NCBI GenBank assembly: GCA_029263125.1
Contig: JAJCYD010000011.1
Span: 1-64,000 of the forward strand
DNA length: 64,000 nt
Reading direction: 5' to 3'
From: Solirubrobacteraceae bacterium
GTDB lineage: Bacteria > Actinomycetota > Thermoleophilia > Solirubrobacterales > Solirubrobacteraceae
Shown here: positions 34,916-43,022 of the stretch, in pieces
Layout: each line of letters starts with the position of its first letter
Numbering within the stretch: the stretch's first letter is position 1
The notes under the pieces: model-generated
The model's database searches: none
Seen by the model: the letters and a program-made list of their open reading frames with translations, nothing else
What the model was told of the DNA's origin: nothing
Translations under genes and position numbers: made by a program

Positions 34916-36928
34916 GTGGCCGGCGCCGACGAGCATCGCGCCGCCGAGCTGCGCGCCGAGCTGCACGAGCACGGCCACCGCTACTACGTCCTCGACGATC
35001 CGACAATCGGCGACGACGACTACGACGCGCTGCTGGACGAGCTGCGCGCGCTGGAGGCGGCACACCCCGAGCTCGTGACACCCGACTCGCCGACACAGCG
35101 CGTGGGCGGCGAGCCGGTGGGGTCGCTGCCGAAGGTCGAGCACGATCCGGCGATGCTGTCGCTCGCCAACGCGCGCACCGAGGAGGAGTTGCGCGCCTGG
35201 GTGACGCGCATGCGTACCCACCTCGCGCGCGAGGGCATCGAGGATCCGGCGTTCGAGTTCGTCGCCGAGCCGAAGATCGACGGTCTCGCGATCTCGCTGC
35301 GCTACGTCGACGGCGTCCTGGTGCAGGGCGCGACGCGCGGCAACGGCGAGATCGGCGAGGACGTCACCCACAACCTGCGCACGATCCCGACGATCCCGCT
35401 GCGCGTCGAGAATGCGCCTGCGCTGCTGGAGGTGCGCGGCGAGATCTACATGTCCCTGGAGGACTTCGCGGGTCTCAACGAGCGCCGTGCCGAGGCCGGG
35501 CTGTCGACGTTCATGAACCCGCGCAACGCGGCGGCGGGAACGATCCGCCAGCTGGACCCGCGTCTGGCGCGCCAGCGCCCGCTGTCGATGTGGGCCTATG
35601 CCATCGGGCGCATGGACGGGGTTCGGTTGGCGAGCCACTGGGAGGCGCTGCAGTGGCTGCGCGAGCACGGCTTTCGCATCAACCGCGACATCCAGCTGCT
35701 CGAGACCGAGGACGAGGTGGTCGCGCAGTGCCTCGCCTGGCAGCAGCGCCGCGGGGCGCTGGACTTCGAGATCGACGGCGTCGTCGTGAAGGTCTCAGAT
35801 CTCGAGCTGCAGCGACGGCTGGGCGTCGTCGGCCGCGATCCGCGCTGGGCGATCGCCTGGAAGTTCCCGCCCACGACGAAGGTCACGGTGCTGCGAGACG
35901 TCATGTGGAACGTCGGGAAGTTCGGCGACCTGCACCCGTTTGCGGTGCTGGAGCCCGTGCACGTCGGCGGCGTGACGGTGAAGCTCGCGACGCTGCACAA
36001 CGAGGAGGATCTGGCTCGCAAGGACCTGCGGATCGGCGACGAGGTGATCGTGCTGCGCGCCGGCGACGTCATCCCGCAGGTCATCTCGCCCGCGCCGCAC
36101 GCCGCCGAGCGTGCCGGGCGAGCCGATCCGCCGCGCCCGCCCGAGCACTGCCTCAGCTGCGACACGAAGACGGTCAAGCCGCAGGACTCGGTCTTCACGA
36201 AATGCCCCAACCGCCTGTGCCCCGAGCGCCAGTGGCAGCTGCTCAAGCACTTCGTCTCGCGCGGGGCGATGGACATCGACGGGCTCGGCGAGAAGCAGGT
36301 ATCGCAGCTTCAGCGGGCCGGGCTCGTCTCGACGGCCGCGGACTTCTACCGGCTGACCCCCGATCAGCTGCTTGAGCTCGAGGGCTATGGCGAGATCTCC
36401 GCCGGCCGCGTCGTCGCGAGCATCGCCGAGTCCAAACGGCGACCGTTCGGTCGCGTGCTGTTCGCGATCGGCCTGGAGGAGGTCGGGTTCGTCACCGGAC
36501 GCAACCTCGCGCAGCGCTTTCGCACGATCGACGCGCTGCTGGCGGCGGGCGCCGAGGAGATCGAACAGACCACGGGCGTGGGGCCGAAGATGGCCCAGAC
36601 GATTGCCGCGCAGCTTGCCGACGAGCAGATGCGAGCGCTGATCGCCGACCTGCGCGACGTCGGTGTGCGCATGGAGGAGGACGGCCCGCCGCCGGGCGAC
36701 GGGCCGCTGGTCGGCAAGACGTTCGTTCTGACGGGCACGCTGCCCGACCTCACGCGCGAGCAGGCGACCGCGCGGATCGAGTCGGCCGGCGGTCGGGTGA
36801 CGTCCGGCGTGTCGAAGAAGACCGACTACGTGGTCGCGGGGGCGACCCCAGGCTCCAAGCTCGACAAGGCCGAGCGGCTGGGCGTGGCCGTGCTCGACGA
36901 GGCCGGGCTGCTGGCGCTGCTGGACTGA
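34916..36928 (+). CDS. ligA: NAD-dependent DNA ligase
   Basis: 670 residues, typical length. Domain Ia (1-70, HRYYVLDDPTIGDDDYDALL) binds NMN. The adenylation domain has the nucleophile Lys120 in EPKIDGLAIS. Then come the OB fold, a four-cysteine zinc finger (CLSCDTK ... CPNRLC, about 412-435), helix-hairpin-helix repeats and a C-terminal BRCT domain (about 595-670, KTFVLTGTLPDLTREQA). It seals nicks in replication and repair. GTG start. The stop directly abuts the converging dacB-like stop. Confidence 0.96.
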   Translation: MAGADEHRAAELRAELHEHGHRYYVLDDPTIGDDDYDALLDELRALEAAHPELVTPDSPTQRVGGEPVGSLPKVEHDPAMLSLANARTEEELRAWVTRMRTHLAREGIEDPAFEFVAEPKIDGLAISLRYVDGVLVQGATRGNGEIGEDVTHNLRTIPTIPLRVENAPALLEVRGEIYMSLEDFAGLNERRAEAGLSTFMNPRNAAAGTIRQLDPRLARQRPLSMWAYAIGRMDGVRLASHWEALQWLREHGFRINRDIQLLETEDEVVAQCLAWQQRRGALDFEIDGVVVKVSDLELQRRLGVVGRDPRWAIAWKFPPTTKVTVLRDVMWNVGKFGDLHPFAVLEPVHVGGVTVKLATLHNEEDLARKDLRIGDEVIVLRAGDVIPQVISPAPHAAERAGRADPPRPPEHCLSCDTKTVKPQDSVFTKCPNRLCPERQWQLLKHFVSRGAMDIDGLGEKQVSQLQRAGLVSTAADFYRLTPDQLLELEGYGEISAGRVVASIAESKRRPFGRVLFAIGLEEVGFVTGRNLAQRFRTIDALLAAGAEEIEQTTGVGPKMAQTIAAQLADEQMRALIADLRDVGVRMEEDGPPPGDGPLVGKTFVLTGTLPDLTREQATARIESAGGRVTSGVSKKTDYVVAGATPGSKLDKAERLGVAVLDEAGLLALLD

Positions 36929-38203
36929 TCAGCGCGGTGCCGCGCCGCCGGTGCTGGCATGCGGGTCGGTGACCCCTTCGTCATCCACGGGATGATCGGC
37001 GATCGGGGCGCTGTCGAGCCGCGCGATCGCGGTCGTGATCCGATCCTGGATCGCGTGGGCCGCGGCGACGCTCGAGACGCGGTTCATCAGCAGCGCGAAG
37101 GCGATGTCGCGTCCCCCGCGCGCACGGCAGTATCCCGCGAGCGCGCTGACAGATCGCAGCGTGCCGGTCTTGACGCGGCAACGCTTGAAGGCCGGCGTAC
37201 CGCGCATGCGGCGCCTGGCGGTGCCGGTCTGCCCGACCTTCGCCAGCGATGTGCGAAACACGCCCTGAACGTCGGGTTTGTTCATGCGGTCCAGCAGATT
37301 CACCACGTCGCGCGGCGTCGTCCGGTTGCGGCGCGAGAGCCCCGAGCCGTCGGATACCCGTGGTCGCAGCGCGATGTCGTCGAGCGTGCGTCGCACGACG
37401 GCCGCGCCGCGCGACGTCGAGCCGCCGCCGCCGTAACGTGCGCCGAGCGTCTTGAGCAGCATCTCCGCGGCGAAGTTGTTGGAGGGCACGTTGACGCTGG
37501 CGATCAACGTGCGCACGCTGGGTGACCGCACGACGGCGATCGTGTTGGCGTTCGCGGGCGCCGATCCCGCACGCGATCGCTTGGTGCTGCGCACTCCGGC
37601 GCTGCGAAGCAGCGCCGAGAAGCGCGTGGCGGCGAAGCGCGCGACCCCGAGCTGCGCGCGTCCGCCGAAGATCCCACGGTCATAGGCAAGGCCGCTGAGC
37701 ACGCCGCCGAGGTCGGAGTCATAGCCGCGGCAGCATCCCGATCGGCGGGTGTCGAAGATGCTCTCGTCGCCGACCACCGCTCCGGTGATGCGGCGGATAC
37801 CGGTCGCGCGCACGGCGCGCGCCAGCTTCGCAGCGGTCTTGGGGCCGAACGCCGGGTCTCCCGCGCCGACGAGCACGAGGTCACCGCGCAGCACGCCGTT
37901 GCCGACGGTGCCCTCGGTGACCACGGCCGTATCGAGCGTCGTCGACGGGCCGAGGCGCAGCAGCGCGGTCGACGTCGTATAGAGCTTCTGCACCGACGCC
38001 GGGATGCGGGTGTTGCGGTCTCGTAGCGCGTAGATGTCGCGGTTGGCGTCGAGGTCGCGGACCACCGCACTGGAGGACGAGCTCGCCTTGCGCATTTCTC
38101 GCGCCACCACGCGCCGCACGTCGGTCGTCGTGTATGCGTCAGCCGGAACCGCGATGACGGCCGTCGCGGCGAGCGCCAGCAGGACTGCGAGAAGTCGTCG
38201 CAT
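36929..38203 (-). CDS. dacB: D-alanyl-D-alanine carboxypeptidase/endopeptidase (PBP4, family S13)
   Basis: 424 residues. A signal peptide (residues 1-23, LLAVLLALAATAVIAVPADA) exports it. The three penicillin-binding motifs are SVQK (Ser70, Lys73), SNN in VPSNNFAAEML, and KTG in RVKTGTLRSVSA. It trims peptidoglycan stem peptides or cross-links outside the membrane. ATG 38203 gives the signal peptide; the frame extends to 38305 over the promoter region of the divergent patatin gene. Zero bases separate its stop from that of ligA. Confidence 0.88.
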   Translation of the reverse strand: MRRLLAVLLALAATAVIAVPADAYTTTDVRRVVAREMRKASSSSSAVVRDLDANRDIYALRDRNTRIPASVQKLYTTSTALLRLGPSTTLDTAVVTEGTVGNGVLRGDLVLVGAGDPAFGPKTAAKLARAVRATGIRRITGAVVGDESIFDTRRSGCCRGYDSDLGGVLSGLAYDRGIFGGRAQLGVARFAATRFSALLRSAGVRSTKRSRAGSAPANANTIAVVRSPSVRTLIASVNVPSNNFAAEMLLKTLGARYGGGGSTSRGAAVVRRTLDDIALRPRVSDGSGLSRRNRTTPRDVVNLLDRMNKPDVQGVFRTSLAKVGQTGTARRRMRGTPAFKRCRVKTGTLRSVSALAGYCRARGGRDIAFALLMNRVSSVAAAHAIQDRITTAIARLDSAPIADHPVDDEGVTDPHASTGGAAPR

Positions 38204-38270
38204 CTGGCCATACAGAACAGCACGGGCGGCCCGAAGGTGCGCCCGAGGCAGGCGCGAGCCTGCTCGTGTC

Positions 38271-38291
38271 GGTCCGATCGGACCGTAGACT
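38271..38291 (+). promoter_or_regulatory. Palindromic operator and -10 box of the patatin-like gene
   Basis: A perfect 14-bp palindrome, GGTCCGATCGGACC (38271-38284), is followed two bases later by TAGACT (38286-38291). The predicted transcription start six bases on is the A of ATG 38298, so the mRNA would be leaderless. The palindrome overlaps the promoter and looks like a repressor site. Confidence 0.45.
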
Positions 38292-38297
38292 CGGTGG

Positions 38298-39596
38298 ATG
38301 GGCAAGGTCGTCGAGCTCCAGCCGCAACCGTCCGACGGAGCTCGCCCGAAGCCGCGGAAGCGTCAGAAGCGCTCCAAGACGGCGCTCGTCCTCGGCGGCG
38401 GCGGATTTACCGGTGGTGTCTATGAGATCGGCGCGCTGCGAGCGCTCGATCTCCTGACCGTCAACCGCACGGTCAACGACTTCGACGTCTACGTCGGGAC
38501 GAGCACGGGGGCGTTCGTCGCCGCGATGACCGCCAACGGGGCACGGCCCGAGGAGATGATCCAGGCACTGGACCGCCGCAAGTCCGCGTCGTTCGCGGAC
38601 TTCGAGCTCGGCAGCCTGCTGCGCCCGAACTTCCTCGGTTTCGCTCGCAGCGCGCTGGCGCTGCCGATGCGGACCGCGCAGCTCGTGGGTGGCGTGGTGT
38701 CCAACCTCGGCCAGGTGTCGGCGATGGATGTCCTGCTCGGGCTCGCCGACGGGCTGCCCGCGGGGGCCTACACGGGCGCGGGCGTGGAGAAGTACCTGCG
38801 CGGCGCGCTCACCGGACCGCAGCGCAGCGACGACTTCCGCGAGCTCGCGGCGGAGCTCTACGTCACCGCGACCGACCTCGATACCTGCGAGCGCGTCGTC
38901 TTCGGCGTCGAGGGCTGGGACGACGTGCCGATCTCGACGGCCGTGCGTGCGTCGACGGCGCTGCCGATGGTCTACACCCCGGTCAAGATCCACGATCGCG
39001 AGCTCGTGGACGGCGGCATGGTCTCGACGACGAACCTCGACATCGCCGTCAACGCGGGCGCCAAGTTCATCGTCGTCGTCAACCCGCTCGTGCCCTACGT
39101 CAACGACTTCAAGACCAAGATCCGCACGCTGACGGGCACGCGCACTCGCCACGTGAGCGACATGGGCTTCCCGCAAATCGGCTATCAGGCATTCAAGATG
39201 GTCGCCTATCAGCGGCTGCACGAGATGGCCCGCCAGTGGGAGCAGCGCTACCCCGGCGTGGACATCGTGCTGATCGAGCCCGAGCCCGACGACGAGCTGA
39301 TGTTCCAGACGCCGATCATGAACTACACCTCGCGCGTCGACATCGCGCGCCACGGCTTTCAGTCGGTGACGACGCAGCTCGCGTTCGACTACCCGCAGTT
39401 CCTGGAGATCTGCCAGCGCCACGGCATCGAGATCTCGGCGACCCGCGTACGGCAGGTCATGAAGCACTTCGACGCCGATGAGGGCAAGACGCGGGCCTGG
39501 CGCAAGATCCTGGAGCAGACGACCGGGGCGCTGCTCGGACAGGTTGCCGGGGATAGCGGCGGGGACGAGAACGGCGAGCGGGGCGCGGAAGGCTGA
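38298..39596 (+). CDS. Patatin-like phospholipase
   Basis: 432 residues. After a basic N-terminus comes the oxyanion loop LGGGGFTGGVYEIGAL and the nucleophile elbow VGTSTG (about residue 68). The second catalytic residue, Asp, is in LVDGGM. This Ser-Asp dyad is the patatin/ExoU fold, expected to hydrolyse acyl esters of phospholipids. There is no signal peptide. It is longer than, and only distantly related to, the two patatin-like genes at 43 and 61.6 kb. The acidic C-terminal tail is unusual. Confidence 0.85.
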   Translation: MGKVVELQPQPSDGARPKPRKRQKRSKTALVLGGGGFTGGVYEIGALRALDLLTVNRTVNDFDVYVGTSTGAFVAAMTANGARPEEMIQALDRRKSASFADFELGSLLRPNFLGFARSALALPMRTAQLVGGVVSNLGQVSAMDVLLGLADGLPAGAYTGAGVEKYLRGALTGPQRSDDFRELAAELYVTATDLDTCERVVFGVEGWDDVPISTAVRASTALPMVYTPVKIHDRELVDGGMVSTTNLDIAVNAGAKFIVVVNPLVPYVNDFKTKIRTLTGTRTRHVSDMGFPQIGYQAFKMVAYQRLHEMARQWEQRYPGVDIVLIEPEPDDELMFQTPIMNYTSRVDIARHGFQSVTTQLAFDYPQFLEICQRHGIEISATRVRQVMKHFDADEGKTRAWRKILEQTTGALLGQVAGDSGGDENGERGAEG

Positions 39597-39669
39597 ATCG
39601 CGACGCTCCGACGCGACCCGTTCGTCCCATCCGCGCCCGCCTGGGGGCGAGCGCGGCCACCGCTGCGAG

Positions 39670-39843
39670 TTAGACCCTGACCTCCGCAGGCTCCCGCTCG
39701 GAATCGAGGCTCGTCAGAAAGAGTGTCTTGTCAATCTTGCCCTGGAAGATCGGAACCCCCATCTCCATGCACTTCGAGATCACGTCGCGGCGTTCGAGAC
39801 CGGCTTCGCGCGCCAGCTCCGTGGGGGTGAGGTGATTGGGCAT
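39670..39843 (-). CDS. Small HTH-like protein
   Basis: 57 residues: PNHLTPTELAREAGLERRDV, then a second helix region with GVPIFQGKIDKTLF. The pattern (TPTELAREAGL) looks like a helix-turn-helix of the excisionase or MerR type. GGAGG nine bases before ATG 39843 selects this start over the longer frame from 39903. It lies downstream of the Nif3-like gene on the same strand. The role is unknown, possibly transcriptional. Confidence 0.55.
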   Translation of the reverse strand: MPNHLTPTELAREAGLERRDVISKCMEMGVPIFQGKIDKTLFLTSLDSEREPAEVRV

Positions 39844-39912
39844 CGGCAGAAACCCTCCTATGTCGTGTCCTGCACTTGTACCACCCGAGGTGGACGGGCT
39901 CAACGCGAATTC

Positions 39913-40668
39913 CTAAATGGGGTTTGGGATGTCGATGAAGACGTGGCGAACGCCGAATCGCTCGGCGAGCAGCTCTCCGAGACGGCGTACGCCGAAGGTC
40001 TCGGTCGCGTAGTGGCCGGCGGCGAGGAAGTGGATGCCGGCCTCCTGTGCGTGGGTCATCACGCGCTCGACGGGCTCGCCCGTCAGGAAGGCATCCAAGC
40101 CGCCCGCGACGGCATCGCCGATGTAGTCGCAGCCGGCCCCCGAGACGATGCCGATCGATCGCACCATGTCGGGACCGTCGAGGAATGCGAGGGGCTCGCG
40201 ACCGGTCAGGTCTCGCACGCGAGCCACGAGCTCCGCGGCGTGGATTCCGTCGCCGCCGAAGCGCGCTGCCACGCCGATCGGCGTGCCCCTGTGCAGTGCG
40301 AACGGGACGAGCTCCCGGGCGTCCAGGCCCGAGGCGAGCTGCGCGTTGTTGCCGACTTCGAGATGGGCGTCCAGCGGCAGGTGGTAGGCGGCGAGCGCCA
40401 TGTCGTGGTCGAAGAGGAGCGCAAGGCGCAGTTTGGACGCATCGGTGAGCGCGAGCGGAGCGCCGGACCAGAACAGTCCATGGTGCACGATCACGAGGTC
40501 AGCGTTCTCGGCCGCGGCGCGGCGAAAGAGCTCCGCGCCGGCCGAGACCCCGGTTACGATCGTCTCGACGCGCGCCGGTCCCGGGACCTGAATGCCGTTG
40601 GGACAGTAGTCGCTGAAGTCGGCGGGCGAAAGCAGCTCGTCGAGATAGTCCAGAAGTGTGGAAAGCAC
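39913..40668 (-). CDS. Nif3/YbgI-like dinuclear metal centre protein
   Basis: 251 residues. Metal ligands are recognisable in VIVHHGLFW (His-His) near residue 62 and in the C-terminal AGHYATETFG (His, Glu). DYCPNGIQVPG near residue 20 and TGEP/DAFLTGE are family signatures. Members were annotated as GTP cyclohydrolase I type 2, but the function is not settled; roles in metal or NAD-related chemistry are proposed. It is followed by the small HTH-like gene. Confidence 0.88.
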   Translation of the reverse strand: MLSTLLDYLDELLSPADFSDYCPNGIQVPGPARVETIVTGVSAGAELFRRAAAENADLVIVHHGLFWSGAPLALTDASKLRLALLFDHDMALAAYHLPLDAHLEVGNNAQLASGLDARELVPFALHRGTPIGVAARFGGDGIHAAELVARVRDLTGREPLAFLDGPDMVRSIGIVSGAGCDYIGDAVAGGLDAFLTGEPVERVMTHAQEAGIHFLAAGHYATETFGVRRLGELLAERFGVRHVFIDIPNPI

Positions 40669-40752
40669 GCTCTGCGAACGCTACAGTTCGCTGGGCTCCG
40701 ACCGCATGATGGGCTCCGGGAGGATGCATCGCCAACGGGGGATAGGGGATAC

Positions 40753-42375
40753 ATGTCGGCCCTGGCAGTCATCACACGACCGGCCGTTCACAGCAGCGAC
40801 GATCGCGACCTCGTCGCCGCCGTGCGGGATGGCGACGACCGCGCATTCGAACTGCTCTTCGAGCGCTACCACGTGCACATCACCGCCTACGTGCGAGGGA
40901 TGGTGCACGACCACGGGCGCGCCGAGGACGTGACGCAGGAGGTCTTCATCGCGGCATTGCGCCGCATCCGCGCCACCGACAGCGAGATCGTCTTCAAGCC
41001 GTGGATCTTCGAGATCGCCAAGAACGCGTGCATCGACGCGTTTCGCCGCGGACGCAACACGCACGAGGTGTCCTTCGATGCCGACGGCGCTCTCGGTCCG
41101 GCCGACCAGCGCCGCCTGGTGGCCGGCAAGGCCGTTCCCGACGCCGAGATGGACACCAAGCTCGCTCTCGACGACCTCTGTGGGGCGTTCGGCGGGCTGT
41201 CGCAGACCCACCACGACATCCTCGTCATGCGCGAGTTCGACGGTCTGTCCTACCGCGAGATCGGCGAACGCCTGAGCATGACGCAGGGCGGGGTCGAGAG
41301 CACGCTGTTTCGCGCGCGCCGGCGGCTCGGCGAGGAGTACCAGGAGATCTCGAGCGGCGAGCGCTGCATGCGCGTGCGCGGCATCGTCGATTCGTCGGCG
41401 CCGGGGTCGCTCGGCGTGCGCGAGCGCCGGCGAATGTGCCGGCACGTGTCGCATTGCCAGCCCTGCCGGCGCTACGCGCTGCGCGCCGGCGTGGACATCG
41501 GTCAGCCGAACGCGCCGTCGTCGCGCATCGCGCGGGTTGCGGCGCTGCTGCCGTTGCCGGCGTTCCTGCGCCGCCGCAGCGATGTCGAGCAGGCCGGACA
41601 GCTCATGGGCTCGCACACGCATGCGGTGAGCATCGTGAGCGTGCTCGATCCGGCAGCGGTGTCCGGTTGGGGCAAGGCCATCATCGCCGCAACCGCGGCC
41701 ACCGTCGCGGGGCTCGGAGCGGGAGCGGCGGTCGACCGGGGCGGGCTGTCCGCCGACGCGGGGCGGACGCTGCCGGCGTTGACCACGCCGTCGCAGCAGC
41801 GCTCCGCCGTCAACCCCGACGCGCCGTCCGCCCAGTCAGGACCACGGGGGACGCCGGCGCTCCAGCAACCATCGCGCGGGATCGATCCTGCGCCCGGCGC
41901 CGGCGATCCTGCGCCCGGTGCCGGTGCGCCCGACGTCCGTTCAGAGCGACCGCCAGACGCCGCTCCTCCGCCGCCGAAGCGACCGCCGGCGTCGCCGGTC
42001 GCACCTGACCGGCCGGCGAGCGGCACGGCGCCGCTCGGGCCCGACGCCACGAGTTCCACCACGGGCCCGGAGAAGACCCCGGCCGCCAAGGAGCCGCAGA
42101 CGGGTCCGTTGCAGCAGCTGCTCAACGGTGGCAAGGACCCGGAGCCCGCCGCTGAGAAGCCGCGGCCCGGCATCGTCTCGGGCGTCGTCGGACTGCTGCA
42201 GGGGGGCGCCGCCACCGGCGCCGGCAAGGCTCCGGACGCCTCGCTGCACACGAGCGGTGGTGACGGTTCGCTACTCGGATCGTCGACCACGCCCAGTCCC
42301 GAGCCGATCGCGGAGGTCAAGCCCGTCAAGATCGTCGTCGACCTCGTCGACGCTGTGACCGCAGGGACGGAGTGA
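40753..42375 (+). CDS. ECF sigma factor fused to zinc-finger anti-sigma-like domain, TM helix and Pro-rich tail
   Basis: 540 residues. Sigma region 2 (about 33-97, EDVTQEVFIAALRRI) and region 4 (about 148-195, YREIGERLSMTQGGVESTLF) are followed by a ZAS-like motif H231-x3-C235-x2-C238 with Cys229 nearby. A hydrophobic helix is at about 305-327. Then a ~210-residue Pro/Ala/Gly-rich tail would lie outside the membrane. It is thus a sigma factor tethered with its own inhibitor-like module, comparable to the large fused ECF groups of actinobacteria (for example ECF52). GGGGATAGGGG precedes ATG 40753; the longer upstream frame is a shadow of the Nif3 gene. Confidence 0.82.
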   Translation: MSALAVITRPAVHSSDDRDLVAAVRDGDDRAFELLFERYHVHITAYVRGMVHDHGRAEDVTQEVFIAALRRIRATDSEIVFKPWIFEIAKNACIDAFRRGRNTHEVSFDADGALGPADQRRLVAGKAVPDAEMDTKLALDDLCGAFGGLSQTHHDILVMREFDGLSYREIGERLSMTQGGVESTLFRARRRLGEEYQEISSGERCMRVRGIVDSSAPGSLGVRERRRMCRHVSHCQPCRRYALRAGVDIGQPNAPSSRIARVAALLPLPAFLRRRSDVEQAGQLMGSHTHAVSIVSVLDPAAVSGWGKAIIAATAATVAGLGAGAAVDRGGLSADAGRTLPALTTPSQQRSAVNPDAPSAQSGPRGTPALQQPSRGIDPAPGAGDPAPGAGAPDVRSERPPDAAPPPPKRPPASPVAPDRPASGTAPLGPDATSSTTGPEKTPAAKEPQTGPLQQLLNGGKDPEPAAEKPRPGIVSGVVGLLQGGAATGAGKAPDASLHTSGGDGSLLGSSTTPSPEPIAEVKPVKIVVDLVDAVTAGTE

Positions 42376-42617
42376 CCGGCGGCGGCGAACGGGAGCTCGA
42401 GCCGTTCACCGACACGGCGCTGTACGCACTCGGTGCGTACTTCGCCGATCGCCATCCCGAGCTCATGGACGATGTCGTGCGTCAGGCCACCCGCATCGAG
42501 GAGACGGGCGTCAAGCGATGGGCCGACAAGCAGGACGCGACGCTCGAATCGGCGCTTCAGACGCTGATCACGGGCCTCGCCGTGCGGTACTACCGCGCGG
42601 TCGCGGGCTCGGCATGA
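42372..42617 (+). CDS. Small conserved-looking protein downstream of the sigma fusion
   Basis: 81 residues, acidic N-terminus and predicted helices ([20 protein letters not shown], then [20 protein letters not shown]). It starts with GTG overlapping the sigma fusion TGA (GTGA), so it is co-translated with it. I recognise no family; a partner of the sigma protein is possible from the coupling. Confidence 0.55.
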   Translation: MTGGGERELEPFTDTALYALGAYFADRHPELMDDVVRQATRIEETGVKRWADKQDATLESALQTLITGLAVRYYRAVAGSA

Positions 42618-42623
42618 GATAAT
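42618..42623 (+). promoter_or_regulatory. -10 box (GATAAT) of tRNA-Pro
   Basis: GATAAT ends 12 bases before the first base of the mature tRNA and is one base away from the TATAAT consensus. Confidence 0.45.
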
Positions 42624-42634
42624 CCCCGCTGCAT

Positions 42635-42708
42635 CGGGGCGTGGCGCAGCCTGGTAGCGCGCTCCGTTCGGGTCGGAGAGGTCCCCGGTTCAAATCCGGG
42701 CGCCCCGA
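42635..42708 (+). tRNA. tRNA-Pro (anticodon CGG)
   Basis: A 74-nt cloverleaf. Acceptor stem CGGGGCG pairs with CGCCCCG, with discriminator A. The D-arm has GCGC-AGCCTGGTA-GCGC. The anticodon stem CTCCG/CGGAG holds loop TTCGGGT with anticodon CGG at 42669-42671. The T-arm is CCCGG-TTCAAAT-CCGGG. CCA is not encoded. It reads CCG codons, frequent in this GC-rich genome. Confidence 0.96.
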
Positions 42709-42739
42709 TTTGTAGGACAGGACGGAACGTTCGCGCAAA

Positions 42740-42772
42740 CCTGCGCAGGAGTGCGCAACACTCCTGCGCAGG
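42740..42772 (+). repeat. Perfect 14-bp inverted repeat downstream of tRNA-Pro
   Basis: CCTGCGCAGGAGTG and CACTCCTGCGCAGG flank loop CGCAA. Each arm contains the 10-bp palindrome CCTGCGCAGG. It lies 31 bp after the tRNA and probably terminates its transcript, although there is no T-run. Confidence 0.65.
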
Positions 42773-43022
42773 GGCCGCGGCGCGCTCATGAGTAGCCGCG
42801 GGGCTCATACCGGCGGTGTGGGCGGGCATCGCCAGCGCCGCCAGACCGTGGTTGGTCGGTACGCGAGCGGCATCGAGCTCAAGCTACCTCGACCGTGGTG
42901 CTCACCTCGCGCCGCGCGACGACGCGTCACGGTTGCCGCCGGGCACGTCCTGCAGGCGGACCAGGCGCCACGCCGTCGCGACGCGGTATCGCCGCGATCG
43001 CGCGCGCCTGACCTGTCGGGAC
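42773..43022. other. Intergenic region without a recognised gene
   Basis: About 250 bp between the hairpin and the 3' end of the converging patatin-like gene. Short open frames exist but have no family resemblance or ribosome site. No integrase, repeat of the tRNA 3' end, or insertion sequence was seen. Confidence 0.4.

Noticed and set aside
39478-40752. Upstream extension of the sigma-fusion frame by ~425 codons
   Set aside because: This part reads antisense to the Nif3-like and HTH-like genes; the sigma domain starts at ATG 40753 behind a G-rich ribosome site.
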